From: Bradyrhizobium frederickii
Lineage (GTDB): Bacteria > Pseudomonadota > Alphaproteobacteria > Rhizobiales > Xanthobacteraceae
Assembly (NCBI RefSeq): GCF_004570865.1
Contig: NZ_SPQS01000024.1
Span: forward strand, 1-64,000
Direction: 5' to 3'
Length of the DNA stretch: 64,000 nt
Below are positions 7,455 to 15,877 of this stretch, piece after piece. Under the pieces are notes generated by a model that searched no databases, was not told where the DNA came from, and saw only the letters and a list, made by a program, of their open reading frames with translations. Numbering within the stretch: the first letter of the stretch is position 1; each line of letters opens with the position of its first letter. The position numbers and the translations under genes were made by a program.

Positions 7455-9290
7455 TCAGTACACGCGCGCCTTCGGCGGGATGTACTGCACGTCGTTGGTC
7501 ATGGTGTAGTCGTGGACCGGGCGGTAGTCGATCTTGACCTTGCCGGCATCGTCGAGCCAGGCCAGGGTGTGCTTCATCCAGTTCTTGTCGTCGCGTTCGG
7601 AGAAGTCCTCGCGGGCATGCGCGCCGCGGCTCTCGGTGCGGTTGGCGGCCGAGTTCATCGTCACCACCGCCTGCACGATCAGGTTGTCGAACTCCAGCGT
7701 CTCGACGAGGTCGGAATTCCACACCAGCGAGCGGTCGGACACGGCGATGTCGGTGATGCCGCTGTGGACCTTCGCAATCAGGTTCTGGCCTTCGCTCAAC
7801 ACCTCGCCGGTGCGGAACACCGCGCAATTGTTCTGCATCACGTGCTGCATGCCTTCGCGCAGCTTTGCGGTCGGGGTGCCGCCGGAGGCGTAGCGGTAAT
7901 GATCGAGACGGCTGAGCGCCTTGTCCGCCGAGTTCGCCGGCAGTTCCGGTTGCTCGGCGTTGGGCGTCAGCTTCTCGGCGCAGCGCAGCGCCGCGGCGCG
8001 GCCGAACACGACGAGGTCGATCAGCGAGTTGGAGCCGAGCCGGTTGGCGCCATGCACGGAGACGCAGGCTGCTTCGCCCAACGCCATCAGGCCGGGAACC
8101 ACGGCATTGTCGTCGCCGTCCCTCTTGGTCAACACTTCGCCGTGGTAGTTGGTGGGAATGCCGCCCATGTTGTAGTGCGTGGTCGGCACGATCGGGATCG
8201 GCTCGCGCGTCACGTCGACATTGGCGAAGATCTTTGCGGACTCGGAGATGCCGGGCAGCCGCTCGGCCAGCACCGCGGGATCGAGATGGTCGAGATGCAG
8301 GAAGATGTGGTCCTTCTTCTTGCCGACGCCGCGCCCCTCGCGGATCTCGATGGTCATCGCCCGCGAGACGACGTCGCGCGAGGCGAGGTCCTTGGCCGAC
8401 GGCGCATAGCGCTCCATGAAGCGCTCGCCCTCGGAATTGACGAGGTAGCCGCCTTCGCCGCGCGCGCCCTCGGTGACGAGGCAGCCCGCGCCGTAGATGC
8501 CGGTCGGGTGGAACTGGACGAACTCCATGTCCTGGAGCGGCAGGCCGGCACGCAGCACCATGCCGCCACCGTCGCCGGTGCAGGTATGGGCCGAGGTGCA
8601 GGAGGCGTAGACGCGGCCATAGCCGCCGGTCGCCAGGATCGTGGTCTGGGCGCGGAAGCGATGCAGCGTGCCGTCGTCGAGCTTGAGCGCGATCACGCCG
8701 CGGCAGGCGCCCTGGTCGTCCATGATCAGGTCGATGGCGAAGAACTCGATGAAGAACTCGGCCGCGTGGCGCAGCGACTGGCCGTACATCGTGTGCAGCA
8801 TGGCGTGGCCGGTACGGTCGGCGGCGGCGCAGGTGCGCTGCGCCTGACCCTTGCCGAAGTCCATGGTCATGCCGCCGAACGGACGCTGATAGATCTTGCC
8901 GTCTTCGGTGCGCGAGAACGGCACGCCCCAATGCTCGAGCTCGTAGACCGCCGCGGGCGCGTTGCGCACCATGTATTCGATCGCGTCCTGGTCCCCCAGC
9001 CAGTCCGACCCCTTCACGGTGTCGTACATGTGCCAGCGCCAGTCGTCCTTGTGCATGTTGCCGAGCGAGGCGGAGATGCCGCCCTGCGCCGCGACGGTGT
9101 GCGACCGGGTCGGGAACACCTTGGTGATGCAGGCCGTGCGCAGGCCGGCCTCGCTGCAGCCGACGACGGCGCGCAGGCCCGCGCCGCCGGCGCCGACCAC
9201 GACGACGTCGTAGGTGTGGTCTTCGATCGGATAGGCTTTGCCGTTGGTGGCGGGAGCGCCGTTGCCCGAGCCATTCGTTGTGGTGGCCAT
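7455..9290 (-). CDS. sdhA: Succinate dehydrogenase flavoprotein subunit
   Basis: SdhA oxidises succinate to fumarate with covalent FAD. The 611-residue protein has the dinucleotide-binding GAGGAGLRA near residue 35, then TRSHTVAAQGGISASLG, which includes the His that binds FAD, and HPTGIYGAGCLVTEGARGEGG around the active site. The C-terminal region contains SRGAHAREDF. An Asn/Gly/Ser-rich N-terminal extension (MATTTNGSGNGAPATNG) precedes the conserved domain. It lies three bases after sdhD and 24 bases before sdhB. Confidence 0.98.
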   Translation of the reverse strand: MATTTNGSGNGAPATNGKAYPIEDHTYDVVVVGAGGAGLRAVVGCSEAGLRTACITKVFPTRSHTVAAQGGISASLGNMHKDDWRWHMYDTVKGSDWLGDQDAIEYMVRNAPAAVYELEHWGVPFSRTEDGKIYQRPFGGMTMDFGKGQAQRTCAAADRTGHAMLHTMYGQSLRHAAEFFIEFFAIDLIMDDQGACRGVIALKLDDGTLHRFRAQTTILATGGYGRVYASCTSAHTCTGDGGGMVLRAGLPLQDMEFVQFHPTGIYGAGCLVTEGARGEGGYLVNSEGERFMERYAPSAKDLASRDVVSRAMTIEIREGRGVGKKKDHIFLHLDHLDPAVLAERLPGISESAKIFANVDVTREPIPIVPTTHYNMGGIPTNYHGEVLTKRDGDDNAVVPGLMALGEAACVSVHGANRLGSNSLIDLVVFGRAAALRCAEKLTPNAEQPELPANSADKALSRLDHYRYASGGTPTAKLREGMQHVMQNNCAVFRTGEVLSEGQNLIAKVHSGITDIAVSDRSLVWNSDLVETLEFDNLIVQAVVTMNSAANRTESRGAHAREDFSERDDKNWMKHTLAWLDDAGKVKIDYRPVHDYTMTNDVQYIPPKARVY

Positions 9291-9293
9291 GGG

Positions 9294-9710
9294 TTACACT
9301 CCGGAGGACAGTTTCAGGATCGCGTAGGTCGAGGCGAGCGCCACGGCGACCGAGAAGAAGTTGTTGAGCATGATCGAGACGAGCTTCAGCTTCTCGTTAT
9401 GGACGTAGTCCTCGATCACCACCTGCATGCCGATCTTCATGTGCCAGGCGCTGGCGAAGATGAACAGCAGCAGGATCACCGCGACGGGAATCGAGCTGAG
9501 GATCTGCGCCGCGCCGACCTGGTTGCGGCCGAGCAGCATCATGATGATCACCAGCACCGGGATCATCAGCAGCGTCATGGCGACGCCGGTGATGCGCTGG
9601 CGCCAGAAATCGGACGTGCCCGAATGCGCCGCGCCGAGATTGCGGACGCGGCCGAGCGGGGTCCGCATCGAGGAACGCTTCGGAGAGCCGTGGGATTCGT
9701 CGAAACTCAT
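9294..9710 (-). CDS. sdhD: Succinate dehydrogenase membrane anchor subunit
   Basis: The 138-residue protein starts MSFDESHGSPKRSSM and has three hydrophobic helices (around residues 45-65, 75-95 and 112-135). The phrase SAWHMKIGMQVVIEDYVHNE holds the His and the Asp-Tyr pair usual in SdhD haem b and quinone binding. The start ATG overlaps the sdhC stop codon as ATGA, which fixes the start; a longer open frame extends upstream to 10256 but only as a shadow of sdhC. Together with SdhC it anchors SdhAB to the inner membrane. Confidence 0.95.
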   Translation of the reverse strand: MSFDESHGSPKRSSMRTPLGRVRNLGAAHSGTSDFWRQRITGVAMTLLMIPVLVIIMMLLGRNQVGAAQILSSIPVAVILLLFIFASAWHMKIGMQVVIEDYVHNEKLKLVSIMLNNFFSVAVALASTYAILKLSSGV

Positions 9711-10105
9711 CGTCCGCCTCCGATCGCATAGGCGATGATCCAGACCAGCACGGTCAGCGCGATGCCGCCGATCAGCGCGCCCCAGGTCAGCGCCTCCCGC
9801 TCGTTGGCCTTGAAACCGTAGCCGAGGTCCCAGACGAAATGCCGGATGCCGCTGAGCATGTGGTGCATCAGCGCCCAGGTGTAGCCGAACACGATCAGCC
9901 GGCCGATGATGCTGCCGGCGAAGGCCTGGACATGGGCATAGGCGGCCGGGCCGGAGGCCGCCGCAACCAGCCACCAGACCAGCAGCAGCGTGCCGACGTA
10001 AAGGGCGATGCCGGTGGCGCGATGGACGATGGACAGCGCCATCGTCAACGTCCAGCGGTAGACTTGCATGTGTGGCGAGAGCGGTCGTTCGATCCGTGCG
10101 GTCAT
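9707..10105 (-). CDS. sdhC: Succinate dehydrogenase cytochrome b556 subunit
   Basis: SdhC is the first gene of the operon. From the ATG at 10105 it is 132 residues and begins MTARIERPLSPHMQVYR, the usual SdhC opening, followed by SIVHRATGIALYVG, the conserved Ser/His/Arg signature of the quinone site. The haem-ligand His lies in ALMHHMLSGIRHFVWD. Three membrane helices are visible. An alternative start nine codons upstream (10132) is less likely, because the family normally begins at MTxR. It overlaps sdhD by four bases. Confidence 0.96.
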   Translation of the reverse strand: MTARIERPLSPHMQVYRWTLTMALSIVHRATGIALYVGTLLLVWWLVAAASGPAAYAHVQAFAGSIIGRLIVFGYTWALMHHMLSGIRHFVWDLGYGFKANEREALTWGALIGGIALTVLVWIIAYAIGGGR

Positions 10106-10320
10106 GGGCTTTGATGTTGTATTGCGGCCCAACAGGGGGCGCGCGGGGATCGGAAAGGTCGGCTCTATTTACGGAGTCGATTTGGCCCGCGCAATCACCA
10201 ATTCGCCATAAATCGAACGGTCGTTCAGCTCTAGAGCGTTGATGATGCAAGGCCAATCAGGGCCTTGGTATACCAGCACGTTCGTCCGCCAAGGAAGTAA
10301 TGAATATATAATCATTTATT
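10106..10320. other. Non-coding region upstream of sdhCDAB
   Basis: About 215 bases without a credible gene lie between sdhC and the TauE/SafE remnant. The segment must contain the sdh promoter on the minus strand. It includes a small hairpin (AAGGCC and GGGCCTT around 10241-10260) and, at 10290-10320, an AT-rich patch that stands out from the surrounding DNA. I could not pick a promoter with confidence. Confidence 0.4.
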
Positions 10321-10662
10321 GTGAGCAGAGCGGGGTCCGTTGAAATTACTATTGGAACGCATCTAAACGGGTCCCGCCGCGAAGCCTGGCTGGTCGCCCA
10401 GCCGTGGCGCCAACCCACGCCGGCGCACGCTATTCGGTGTCCCGCGCGACCGGGGTTTGGATATGCGCACGCTGCATTCCACCCGCTCGGTTACGTCTCG
10501 CTGATCGGCGCCGTGCTGGTGATGCCGATGAGCCTCGTCACCGCGCCGCTGGGCGTGAGAGCGGCGCATGCGATGTCGAAGCGCAGGCTGGAAGTGGCGT
10601 TCGGCTGCTATCTGTTCATCGTCGGCAGCCGGTTTGTAATGAGTTTGCTGGGCGGGCAGTGA
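10321..10662 (+). pseudogene. C-terminal remnant of a TauE/SafE-type sulfite exporter permease
   Basis: The open frame has 113 codons, but only the last 60 or so resemble a protein family. From about 10470 it reads HPLGYVSLIGAVLVMPMSLV, then TAPLGVRAAHAMSKRRLEVA and FGCYLFIVGSRFVMSLL. This matches the last two membrane segments of TauE/SafE permeases, which are about 250-300 residues long. The preceding sequence (GSRREAWLVAQPWRQ) has no family character. There is no upstream partner that could supply the missing helices. I read it as the decayed end of a lost permease gene rather than a working protein. Confidence 0.65.
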
Positions 10663-10694
10663 TAGTTCGGGGCGCGACGCCCTACGCACTCAGT

Positions 10695-10796
10695 GTCATT
10701 CCCCGCGAAGGCGGGGAATCCAGTATTCCAGAGATCACAGTGATTGAAACGAGAAGCCGCGGCGTACTGGATGCCCCGCCTTCGCGGGGCATGACG
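10695..10796. repeat. Intergenic paired-palindrome repeat, family B copy 1
   Basis: It begins GTCATTCCCCGCGAAGGCGG, continues GGAATCCAGTATTCC, and ends TACTGGATGCCCCGCC then TTCGCGGGGCATGAC. The end modules are hairpins in themselves and also inverted copies of each other. Related copies lie at 39797, 42996 and 43745. It separates the TauE/SafE remnant from the 3' end of the malonyl-CoA synthetase gene. Confidence 0.85.
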
Positions 10797-10836
10797 GCGA
10801 CGGTGTGGCGCAGTTTTGCCTGACGTCCGCGCCCCC

Positions 10837-12366
10837 TCACTTCTTCGCGTAAATATCCTTGTACGTCTCGCGCAAAATATTCTTCTGCACCTTGCCCATG
10901 GTGTTGCGCGGCAGCTCGTCGACGACGAAGACGCGCTTGGGCATCTTGAATTTGGCGAGGCGACCGTCCAGTCCCTTCAGGACCGTGGCTTCGTCGATGC
11001 TCGCGCCGGGCTGGCGCACCAGGACCGCGGTGACGCCTTCGCCGAAATCGGCATGCGGCACGCCGATCACGGCGGACTCGATCACGCCCGGCATGGCGTC
11101 GATCTCGCTCTCGATCTCCTTGGGGTAGACGTTGAAGCCGCCGGAGATGACCAGATCCTTGCCGCGGCCGAGGATGTGGACGTAGCCCTTGGCGTCGATC
11201 TTGCCGAGGTCGCCGGTGATGAAGAAGCCGTCGGGGCGGAATTCGGCCTTGGTCTTCTCCGGCATGCGCCAATAGCCTTTGAAGACGTTCGGCCCCTTCA
11301 CCTCGATCATGCCGATCTCGTCACGCGGCAATTCTTTCCCCGTTTCGGGCTCGGTCACGCGCACCGAGACGCCGGGGAGGGGGAAGCCCACGGCGCCGGG
11401 CACGCGCTCGCCGTCATAGGGGTTCGACGTGTTCATGTTGGTCTCGGTCATGCCGTAGCGCTCGAGCACCGCGTGCCCGGTGCGCGCCGACCATTCGCGA
11501 TGGGTCTCGGCCAGCAGCGGCGCCGAGCCCGAGATGAACAGCCGCATGTGCTTGGTCGTCTCGTGCGACAGCGCCGGATTTTGCAGCAGCCGCGTGTAGA
11601 AGGTCGGCACGCCCATCAGCACGGTGGCGCGCGCCATCAGCTTGATGATCAGGTCCGGATCGAGCTTGGGCAGGAAGATCATCGACGCCCGCGCGAACAG
11701 CGTCACGTTGGTCGCCACGAACAGCCCATGGGTGTGGTAGATCGGCAGCGCGTGGATCAAGACGTCCTTGTCGGTGAAGCGCCAGTAATCGACCAGCGAG
11801 AGCGAGTTCGAGGCGAGATTGTCGTGGCTGAGCATCGCGCCCTTGGAGCGGCCGGTCGTGCCCGAGGTGTAGAGGATCGCGGCGAGATCGTCGTTTGCCC
11901 GCGGCACCGTGGTGAACTCGCTGCTGGCCTTGTCGGCAGCCTCGGTCAGCGAGCCCTTGCCGTCGGGGCCGAGTGTCTCGACCCTGGCCTTCACCTTGGC
12001 CGCGATCGGGGCGAGGCCTTCGGCCTTGGCGGGATCGCACACCACCAGCGATGGCTCGGCGTCGCCGATGAAATAGTCGAGCTCGTTCAGCGTATAGGCG
12101 GTGTTGAGCGGCAGATAGACCGCGCCGGCCCGCACCGTGCCGAGATACAGCACGATGTTGGCGACGGACTTCTCCACCTGCACTGCGACGCGGTCGCCCG
12201 GCTTCACGCCGCGCGCGACCAGCACGTTCGCCATCTGCCCCGCCCGCGCGATCAGATCGCCATAGCTGATATGGACGCCGTCATGCGTCTCGATCGCGAG
12301 GCGCTTGGAATCGTCGAGGCCATCGAACAGGCGGGAAAACAGGTTGGCGTCGGCAGCTTGGTTCAT
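10837..12366 (-). CDS. matB: Malonyl-CoA synthetase (AMP-forming acyl-CoA ligase)
   Basis: The 509-residue protein is an ANL-superfamily ligase. The AMP-binding P-loop is ILYTSGTTGRSKGAM, the A5 motif is YGMTETNMN, A7 is FFITGDLGKID, A8 is GRGKDLVISGGFNVYPKEIE, and the catalytic Lys of A10 lies in LPRNTMGKVQKN. The pattern HALPIYHTHGLFVATN and the overall match point to MatB, which activates malonate to malonyl-CoA. MatB usually pairs with a malonyl-CoA decarboxylase (MatA), but no such gene is here. It faces the SDR gene across 86 bases, so the two may share a divergent control region. Confidence 0.88.
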   Translation of the reverse strand: MNQAADANLFSRLFDGLDDSKRLAIETHDGVHISYGDLIARAGQMANVLVARGVKPGDRVAVQVEKSVANIVLYLGTVRAGAVYLPLNTAYTLNELDYFIGDAEPSLVVCDPAKAEGLAPIAAKVKARVETLGPDGKGSLTEAADKASSEFTTVPRANDDLAAILYTSGTTGRSKGAMLSHDNLASNSLSLVDYWRFTDKDVLIHALPIYHTHGLFVATNVTLFARASMIFLPKLDPDLIIKLMARATVLMGVPTFYTRLLQNPALSHETTKHMRLFISGSAPLLAETHREWSARTGHAVLERYGMTETNMNTSNPYDGERVPGAVGFPLPGVSVRVTEPETGKELPRDEIGMIEVKGPNVFKGYWRMPEKTKAEFRPDGFFITGDLGKIDAKGYVHILGRGKDLVISGGFNVYPKEIESEIDAMPGVIESAVIGVPHADFGEGVTAVLVRQPGASIDEATVLKGLDGRLAKFKMPKRVFVVDELPRNTMGKVQKNILRETYKDIYAKK

Positions 12367-12452
12367 GCAACATTCCTCGCCGGCAGAGGCCGGTCAAAAC
12401 CGAGGGCTGGATTAGCAAAAACCGCCCCGATGAAGCAACGGAGACAGTTTGC

Positions 12453-13214
12453 ATGACCAAGAACGGGAAACGCGTGGCCTGGGTCACGGGCGGCGGCAGC
12501 GGGATCGGGGAAGCCGGCGCCGAGGCGTTGGCTGCCGACGGCTGGACGGTGGTGGTCTCGGGCCGCCGCAAGGATGCCCTGGATACCGTGGTTGCCAGGA
12601 TCACCGGGGTGGGCGGAGCGGCCGAGGCCATTGCGCTCGACGTCTCCAATGCGGCCGAGGCCCAGAAGGCGGCCGATCAGATCGTCGCAAAGCACGGCCG
12701 CATCGACCTCCTCGTCAACAATGCCGGCATCAATGTCCCCAAGCGCAGCTGGAAGGACATGGAACTGGAAGGCTGGGACAAGCTGGTCCAGGTCAATCTC
12801 AATGGCGTGCTCTATTGCATGCGCGCCGTGCTGCCGACGATGCGCAAGCAGCAGGACGGCGCGATCATCAACGTCTCGTCCTGGGCCGGCCGCCACGTCT
12901 CGAAGATGCCGGGCCCGGCCTACACCACCACCAAGCATGCGGTGCTGGCGCTGACCCATTCCTTCAACATGGACGAATGCGTCAACGGCCTGCGCGCCTG
13001 CTGCCTGATGCCGGGCGAGGTCGCGACGCCGATCCTGGAGCTGCGCCCGGTGGTGCCGAGCAAGGAGGAGCAGGCGAAGATGCTGCAACCGGAAGACCTC
13101 GGCCGCACCATCGCATTCATCGCCAGCATGCCGGCGCGCGTTTGCATCAACGAAGTGCTGATCAGCCCGACGCACAATCGCGGCTTCATCCAGACGCCGA
13201 ACAACAGGGATTGA
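12453..13214 (+). CDS. SDR family NAD(P)-dependent oxidoreductase
   Basis: The 253-residue classical short-chain dehydrogenase has the cofactor motif TGGGSGIGEAG at the N-terminus, NNAGIN around residue 90, the catalytic Ser in IINVSSWAG, and the YxxxK pair in AYTTTKHAV. In the cofactor loop VSGRRKD the Arg favours NADP(H), though this is only suggestive. The end differs from common 3-oxoacyl-ACP reductases and the substrate is unknown. It is transcribed away from matB, 86 bases apart. Confidence 0.9.
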   Translation: MTKNGKRVAWVTGGGSGIGEAGAEALAADGWTVVVSGRRKDALDTVVARITGVGGAAEAIALDVSNAAEAQKAADQIVAKHGRIDLLVNNAGINVPKRSWKDMELEGWDKLVQVNLNGVLYCMRAVLPTMRKQQDGAIINVSSWAGRHVSKMPGPAYTTTKHAVLALTHSFNMDECVNGLRACCLMPGEVATPILELRPVVPSKEEQAKMLQPEDLGRTIAFIASMPARVCINEVLISPTHNRGFIQTPNNRD

Positions 13215-13237
13215 GACGCGGCGCGCGCCTCATATTC

Positions 13238-13373
13238 GGTGTCGTCCCCACGAACGCGGGGACCCATAACCACAGGGAGAAATTGTCGCGCACAACGGGT
13301 CACTCCGAGTCTTCGCCAAACTGCTCCCTGTGCGTATGGGTCCCGGATCTGCGCTGCGCTTGTCCGGGACGAC
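13238..13373. repeat. Intergenic paired-palindrome repeat, family A copy 2
   Basis: It begins GTGTCGTCCCCACGAACGCG and GGGACCCATAACCACAGGG, carries CACTCCGAGTCTTCGCCAAA in the middle, and ends GGGTCCCGGATCTGCGC with CTTGTCCGGGACGAC. The central block is shared with copies 1 and 4. The left end uses the GAACGCGGGGACC variant seen at the right end of copy 3, so the end modules appear interchangeable. Confidence 0.85.
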
Positions 13374-13586
13374 AGCGGAGTGCGTGGCGCCCGCGACGTC
13401 ACACGGACGCGCCTCCCCATAGTTTCACGCATCACAAAGAATTTTTCTCCGAAACCGCAACCCAAACCCTCCCGTAGCTCGGTCCAACGACGGCGCTGCT
13501 GCATCACTCCAAACTGTCGCAGCTGCCGTTGTTGCCCCAACTCAACGCCGGCCATCGCCGGTACCAATTCAATCGGGAGATTCTCC
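13374..13586. other. Upstream region of the fasciclin gene
   Basis: About 210 bases between repeat A2 and the fasciclin start. No gene is supported here. A GGGAGA ribosome binding site at 13575-13580 precedes the fasciclin ATG. The open frame that enters the fasciclin gene from 13239 runs through the repeat and is not thought to be translated. Confidence 0.5.
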
Positions 13587-14141
13587 ATGTCGAAGCGCCT
13601 TGCCTATCTCGCTGCCGCCGCCTTCAGCGCCCTGGCCATCACCGCGACCGTCGTCGCGCCCGTGAGCGCCGAGGAGAAGACCGTCATGGTCGGCGGCGCC
13701 GCGATGTTCCCCTCGAAGAACATCGTCCAGAACGCGGTCAATTCGAAGGACCACACCACGCTGGTGGCGGCGGTGAAGGCCGCCGGCCTGGTGCCGACGC
13801 TGGAAAGCAAGGGCCCGTTCACGGTGTTCGCGCCGACCAACGCCGCCTTCGGCAAGCTGCCGGCCGGCACCGTCGACAATCTGGTCAAGCCTGAGAACAA
13901 GGCCACGCTGACCAAGATCCTCACCTACCATGTCGTGCCCGGCAAGCTCGAGGCCGCCGACCTCACCGACGGCAAGAAGCTGAAGACCGCCGAGGGCGAG
14001 GAGCTGACGGTCAAGAAGATGGACGGCAAGGTCTGGATCGTCGATGCCAAGGGCGGCACCTCGATGGTGACGATCTCCAATGTCAACCAGTCGAACGGCG
14101 TCATCCATGTGGTCGACACCGTGCTGATGCCGGCGACGTAA
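13587..14141 (+). CDS. Exported fasciclin-domain protein
   Basis: From the ATG at 13587 (GGGAGA six bases upstream) the protein is 184 residues. A signal peptide (LAYLAAAAFSALAITATVVA, then PVSAEE) is followed by one complete fasciclin domain: H1 is GPFTVFAPTNAAFGKLP, and H2 is ILTYHVVPGKLEA. The domain ends NGVIHVVDTVLMP. Single-domain bacterial fasciclins are secreted or periplasmic adhesion-type proteins; in rhizobia some affect symbiosis. An intrinsic terminator follows at 14188-14216. The next gene downstream encodes a cytochrome b561, but the terminator suggests separate transcription. Confidence 0.93.
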   Translation: MSKRLAYLAAAAFSALAITATVVAPVSAEEKTVMVGGAAMFPSKNIVQNAVNSKDHTTLVAAVKAAGLVPTLESKGPFTVFAPTNAAFGKLPAGTVDNLVKPENKATLTKILTYHVVPGKLEAADLTDGKKLKTAEGEELTVKKMDGKVWIVDAKGGTSMVTISNVNQSNGVIHVVDTVLMPAT

Positions 14142-14187
14142 CACCACGCGATCCTGTTTCATCCCCGAACAGGATGCTTCGAGACGG

Positions 14188-14216
14188 CGAGCCGGGGGAT
14201 GCCCGGCTCGCTTTTT
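14188..14216 (+). terminator. Rho-independent terminator after the fasciclin gene
   Basis: A perfect nine-base stem (CGAGCCGGG and CCCGGCTCG) with a five-base loop is followed by CTTTTTTG. It is the clearest intrinsic terminator on the plus strand and ends the fasciclin transcript 47 bases after its stop. Confidence 0.9.
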
Positions 14217-14338
14217 TGTGACCACAATAGCCTCGCGGCATCGATTCGATGGCCGGCAGGGCGTAACGAAAACCGGCGCCCGGGCGTATAATCCCCCGAC
14301 ACACGGTCCCAGGACGGAACGACCAGGACGGAACCATC

Positions 14339-14968
14339 ATGGCGAGCCTCACAGTCACCGACGCGCAGGTCAGGGCTAATCCGGCCAAAGTGATCCAGCC
14401 GGCCTGGGTGCGGGTCATGCATTGGATCAACGCCTTTGCCATGATCCTGATGATCCTGTCGGGCTGGCAGATCTACAACGCTTCGCCGCTGTTCGGCTTC
14501 ACCTTCCCACGCGAATATACGCTGGGCGGCTGGCTCGGCGGCGGCCTGCTCTGGCACTTCGCCGCGATGTGGCTGTTGATGCTCAACGGCCTTGCCTATC
14601 TCGTCACCGGCTTCGCCACCGGCCGCTTCCGCAAAAAGCTGCTCCCGATCACCCCGTCAGGGGTGCTGCACGACGTCAGGGCCGCCCTGACCTTCAAGCT
14701 CGGCCATGACGATCTCACCGTCTACAATTACGTGCAGCGCCTGCTCTATGCCGGCATCATCGTGGTCGGCGTGCTGATCGTGCTCACGGGGCTCGGCATG
14801 TGGAAGCCGGTGCAGCTCTATTACCTTGTCGCGCTGTTCGGCGATTACCCGACCGCACGCTACGTCCATTTCTTCTGCATGGCCGCGATCTGCGCGTTCC
14901 TCGTCGTTCACGTCCTGCTCGCGCTGCTGGTGCCGAAGAGCCTGCGCGCCATGATCATCGGCCGCTGA
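14339..14968 (+). CDS. Cytochrome b561-type membrane electron carrier
   Basis: The 209-residue protein has about four to five membrane helices and histidines placed as haem b ligands: VRVMHWINAFAMILM near the N-terminus, LLWHFAAMWLLM in the second helix, and ARYVHFFCMAAICAFLVVHV near the end. This is the bacterial cytochrome b561/Ni-Fe hydrogenase b-subunit fold. The next gene, 14 bases downstream, encodes a Tat-exported molybdopterin enzyme, so this protein probably passes electrons between the quinone pool and that enzyme, as MsrQ does for MsrP in other bacteria. That coupling is inference from gene order. Confidence 0.88.
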   Translation: MASLTVTDAQVRANPAKVIQPAWVRVMHWINAFAMILMILSGWQIYNASPLFGFTFPREYTLGGWLGGGLLWHFAAMWLLMLNGLAYLVTGFATGRFRKKLLPITPSGVLHDVRAALTFKLGHDDLTVYNYVQRLLYAGIIVVGVLIVLTGLGMWKPVQLYYLVALFGDYPTARYVHFFCMAAICAFLVVHVLLALLVPKSLRAMIIGR

Positions 14969-14982
14969 TTAGGAGAATTGTG

Positions 14983-15765
14983 ATGGCCAAGCGTCCGTTT
15001 CTCATCCCCGGCGTCGACAAGCGGCTCTTGATCAAGGACTCCATCAAGACCATGCCCGACGTCAGCCGCCGCCGCTTCATCGCGGGCGGCGCCAGTCTCG
15101 GCGCGCTGACGCTGCTCACCGGCTGCGACGTCGTCGACTCCTCCTCGGCCGAGGAGATGCTGAAGCAGGTCTCGAAATTCAACGACGCGGTGCAGGCCTT
15201 CATCTTCAATCCCGACGCGCTGGCGCCGACCTTCCCCGAGAGCGCGATCACGAAACCGTTTCCGTTCAACGCCTATTACGATCTCGACGACGCGCCCGTC
15301 GTCTCGGCCGCAGACTGGAAGCTCGAGGTGCGCGGCCTCGTCGACAACAAGAAGTCGTGGACGCTGGACGAGCTCTACAAGCTGCCGCAGGTCACGCAGA
15401 TCACGCGTCACATCTGCGTCGAGGGCTGGAGCGCGATCGGCAGCTGGACCGGCGCGCCTTTGCGCGATTTCCTCAAGCTGATCGGCGCCGACACGCGCGC
15501 GAAATATGTCTGGTTCCAGTGCGCCGACAAGGATGGCTACAATTCGCCCCTGGACATGCGCAGCGCGCTGCATCCGCAGACCCAGATGACGTTCAAATAT
15601 GCGAACGAGATATTGCCGCGCGCCTACGGCTTCCCCATGAAGATCCGCGTGCCGACCAAGCTCGGCTTCAAGAACCCGAAATACGTGGTCTCGATGGAAG
15701 TCACCAACGACTACAAGGGCGGCTATTGGGAAGACCAGGGGTACAATTCGTTCAGCGGGAGTTGA
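14983..15765 (+). CDS. Tat-exported molybdopterin-dependent oxidoreductase (sulfite oxidase/MsrP-like fold)
   Basis: From the ATG at 14983, with AGGAG at 14971-14975, the protein is 260 residues. A twin-arginine motif SRRRFIAGG (around residue 28) and a hydrophobic stretch mark it for Tat export; LLTGCD resembles a lipobox, so it may be lipid-anchored. The sulfite-oxidase-type domain has the likely Mo-ligand Cys in ITRHICVEGWSAIGSW and the family phrase YVWFQCADKDGYNSP. It resembles the YedY/MsrP group, but its partner is a cytochrome b561 rather than a canonical MsrQ, so the substrate (sulfoxide, sulfite or other) is open. A family C repeat follows ten bases after the stop. Confidence 0.87.
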   Translation: MAKRPFLIPGVDKRLLIKDSIKTMPDVSRRRFIAGGASLGALTLLTGCDVVDSSSAEEMLKQVSKFNDAVQAFIFNPDALAPTFPESAITKPFPFNAYYDLDDAPVVSAADWKLEVRGLVDNKKSWTLDELYKLPQVTQITRHICVEGWSAIGSWTGAPLRDFLKLIGADTRAKYVWFQCADKDGYNSPLDMRSALHPQTQMTFKYANEILPRAYGFPMKIRVPTKLGFKNPKYVVSMEVTNDYKGGYWEDQGYNSFSGS

Positions 15766-15774
15766 TCGAGGCAG

Positions 15775-15873
15775 TCATTCCGGGGCTCGCGAAGCGAGAG
15801 CCCGGAATCCATCGGGCCGCAGTACCGGTGGATGAATGGATTCCGGGTTCGCGCTACGCGCGCCCCGGAATGA
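15775..15873. repeat. Intergenic paired-palindrome repeat, family C copy 1
   Basis: It begins GTCATTCCGGGGCTCGCGAA with GCGAGAGCCCGGAATCCAT and ends ATGGATTCCGGGTTCGCGC with GCGCCCCGGAATGAC. It fills the gap between the convergent molybdoenzyme and MFS genes. Related copies lie at 17178, 51015 and 60055. Confidence 0.87.
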
Positions 15874-15877
15874 CAAT

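Noticed and set aside
6744..9731. 995-codon open frame antisense to sdhB-sdhA-sdhD
   Set aside because: All three sdh subunits are unmistakable on the minus strand; the plus frame has no domain and crosses several gene boundaries.
10837..12366. Generic long-chain acyl-CoA ligase instead of MatB
   Set aside because: Overall similarity and motif spacing fit MatB better, but a definite choice needs a tree; I kept MatB at reduced confidence.
13239..13586. N-terminal extension of the fasciclin protein
   Set aside because: The extension is encoded by repeat A2 and would bury the signal peptide; the ATG at 13587 has a good ribosome binding site.
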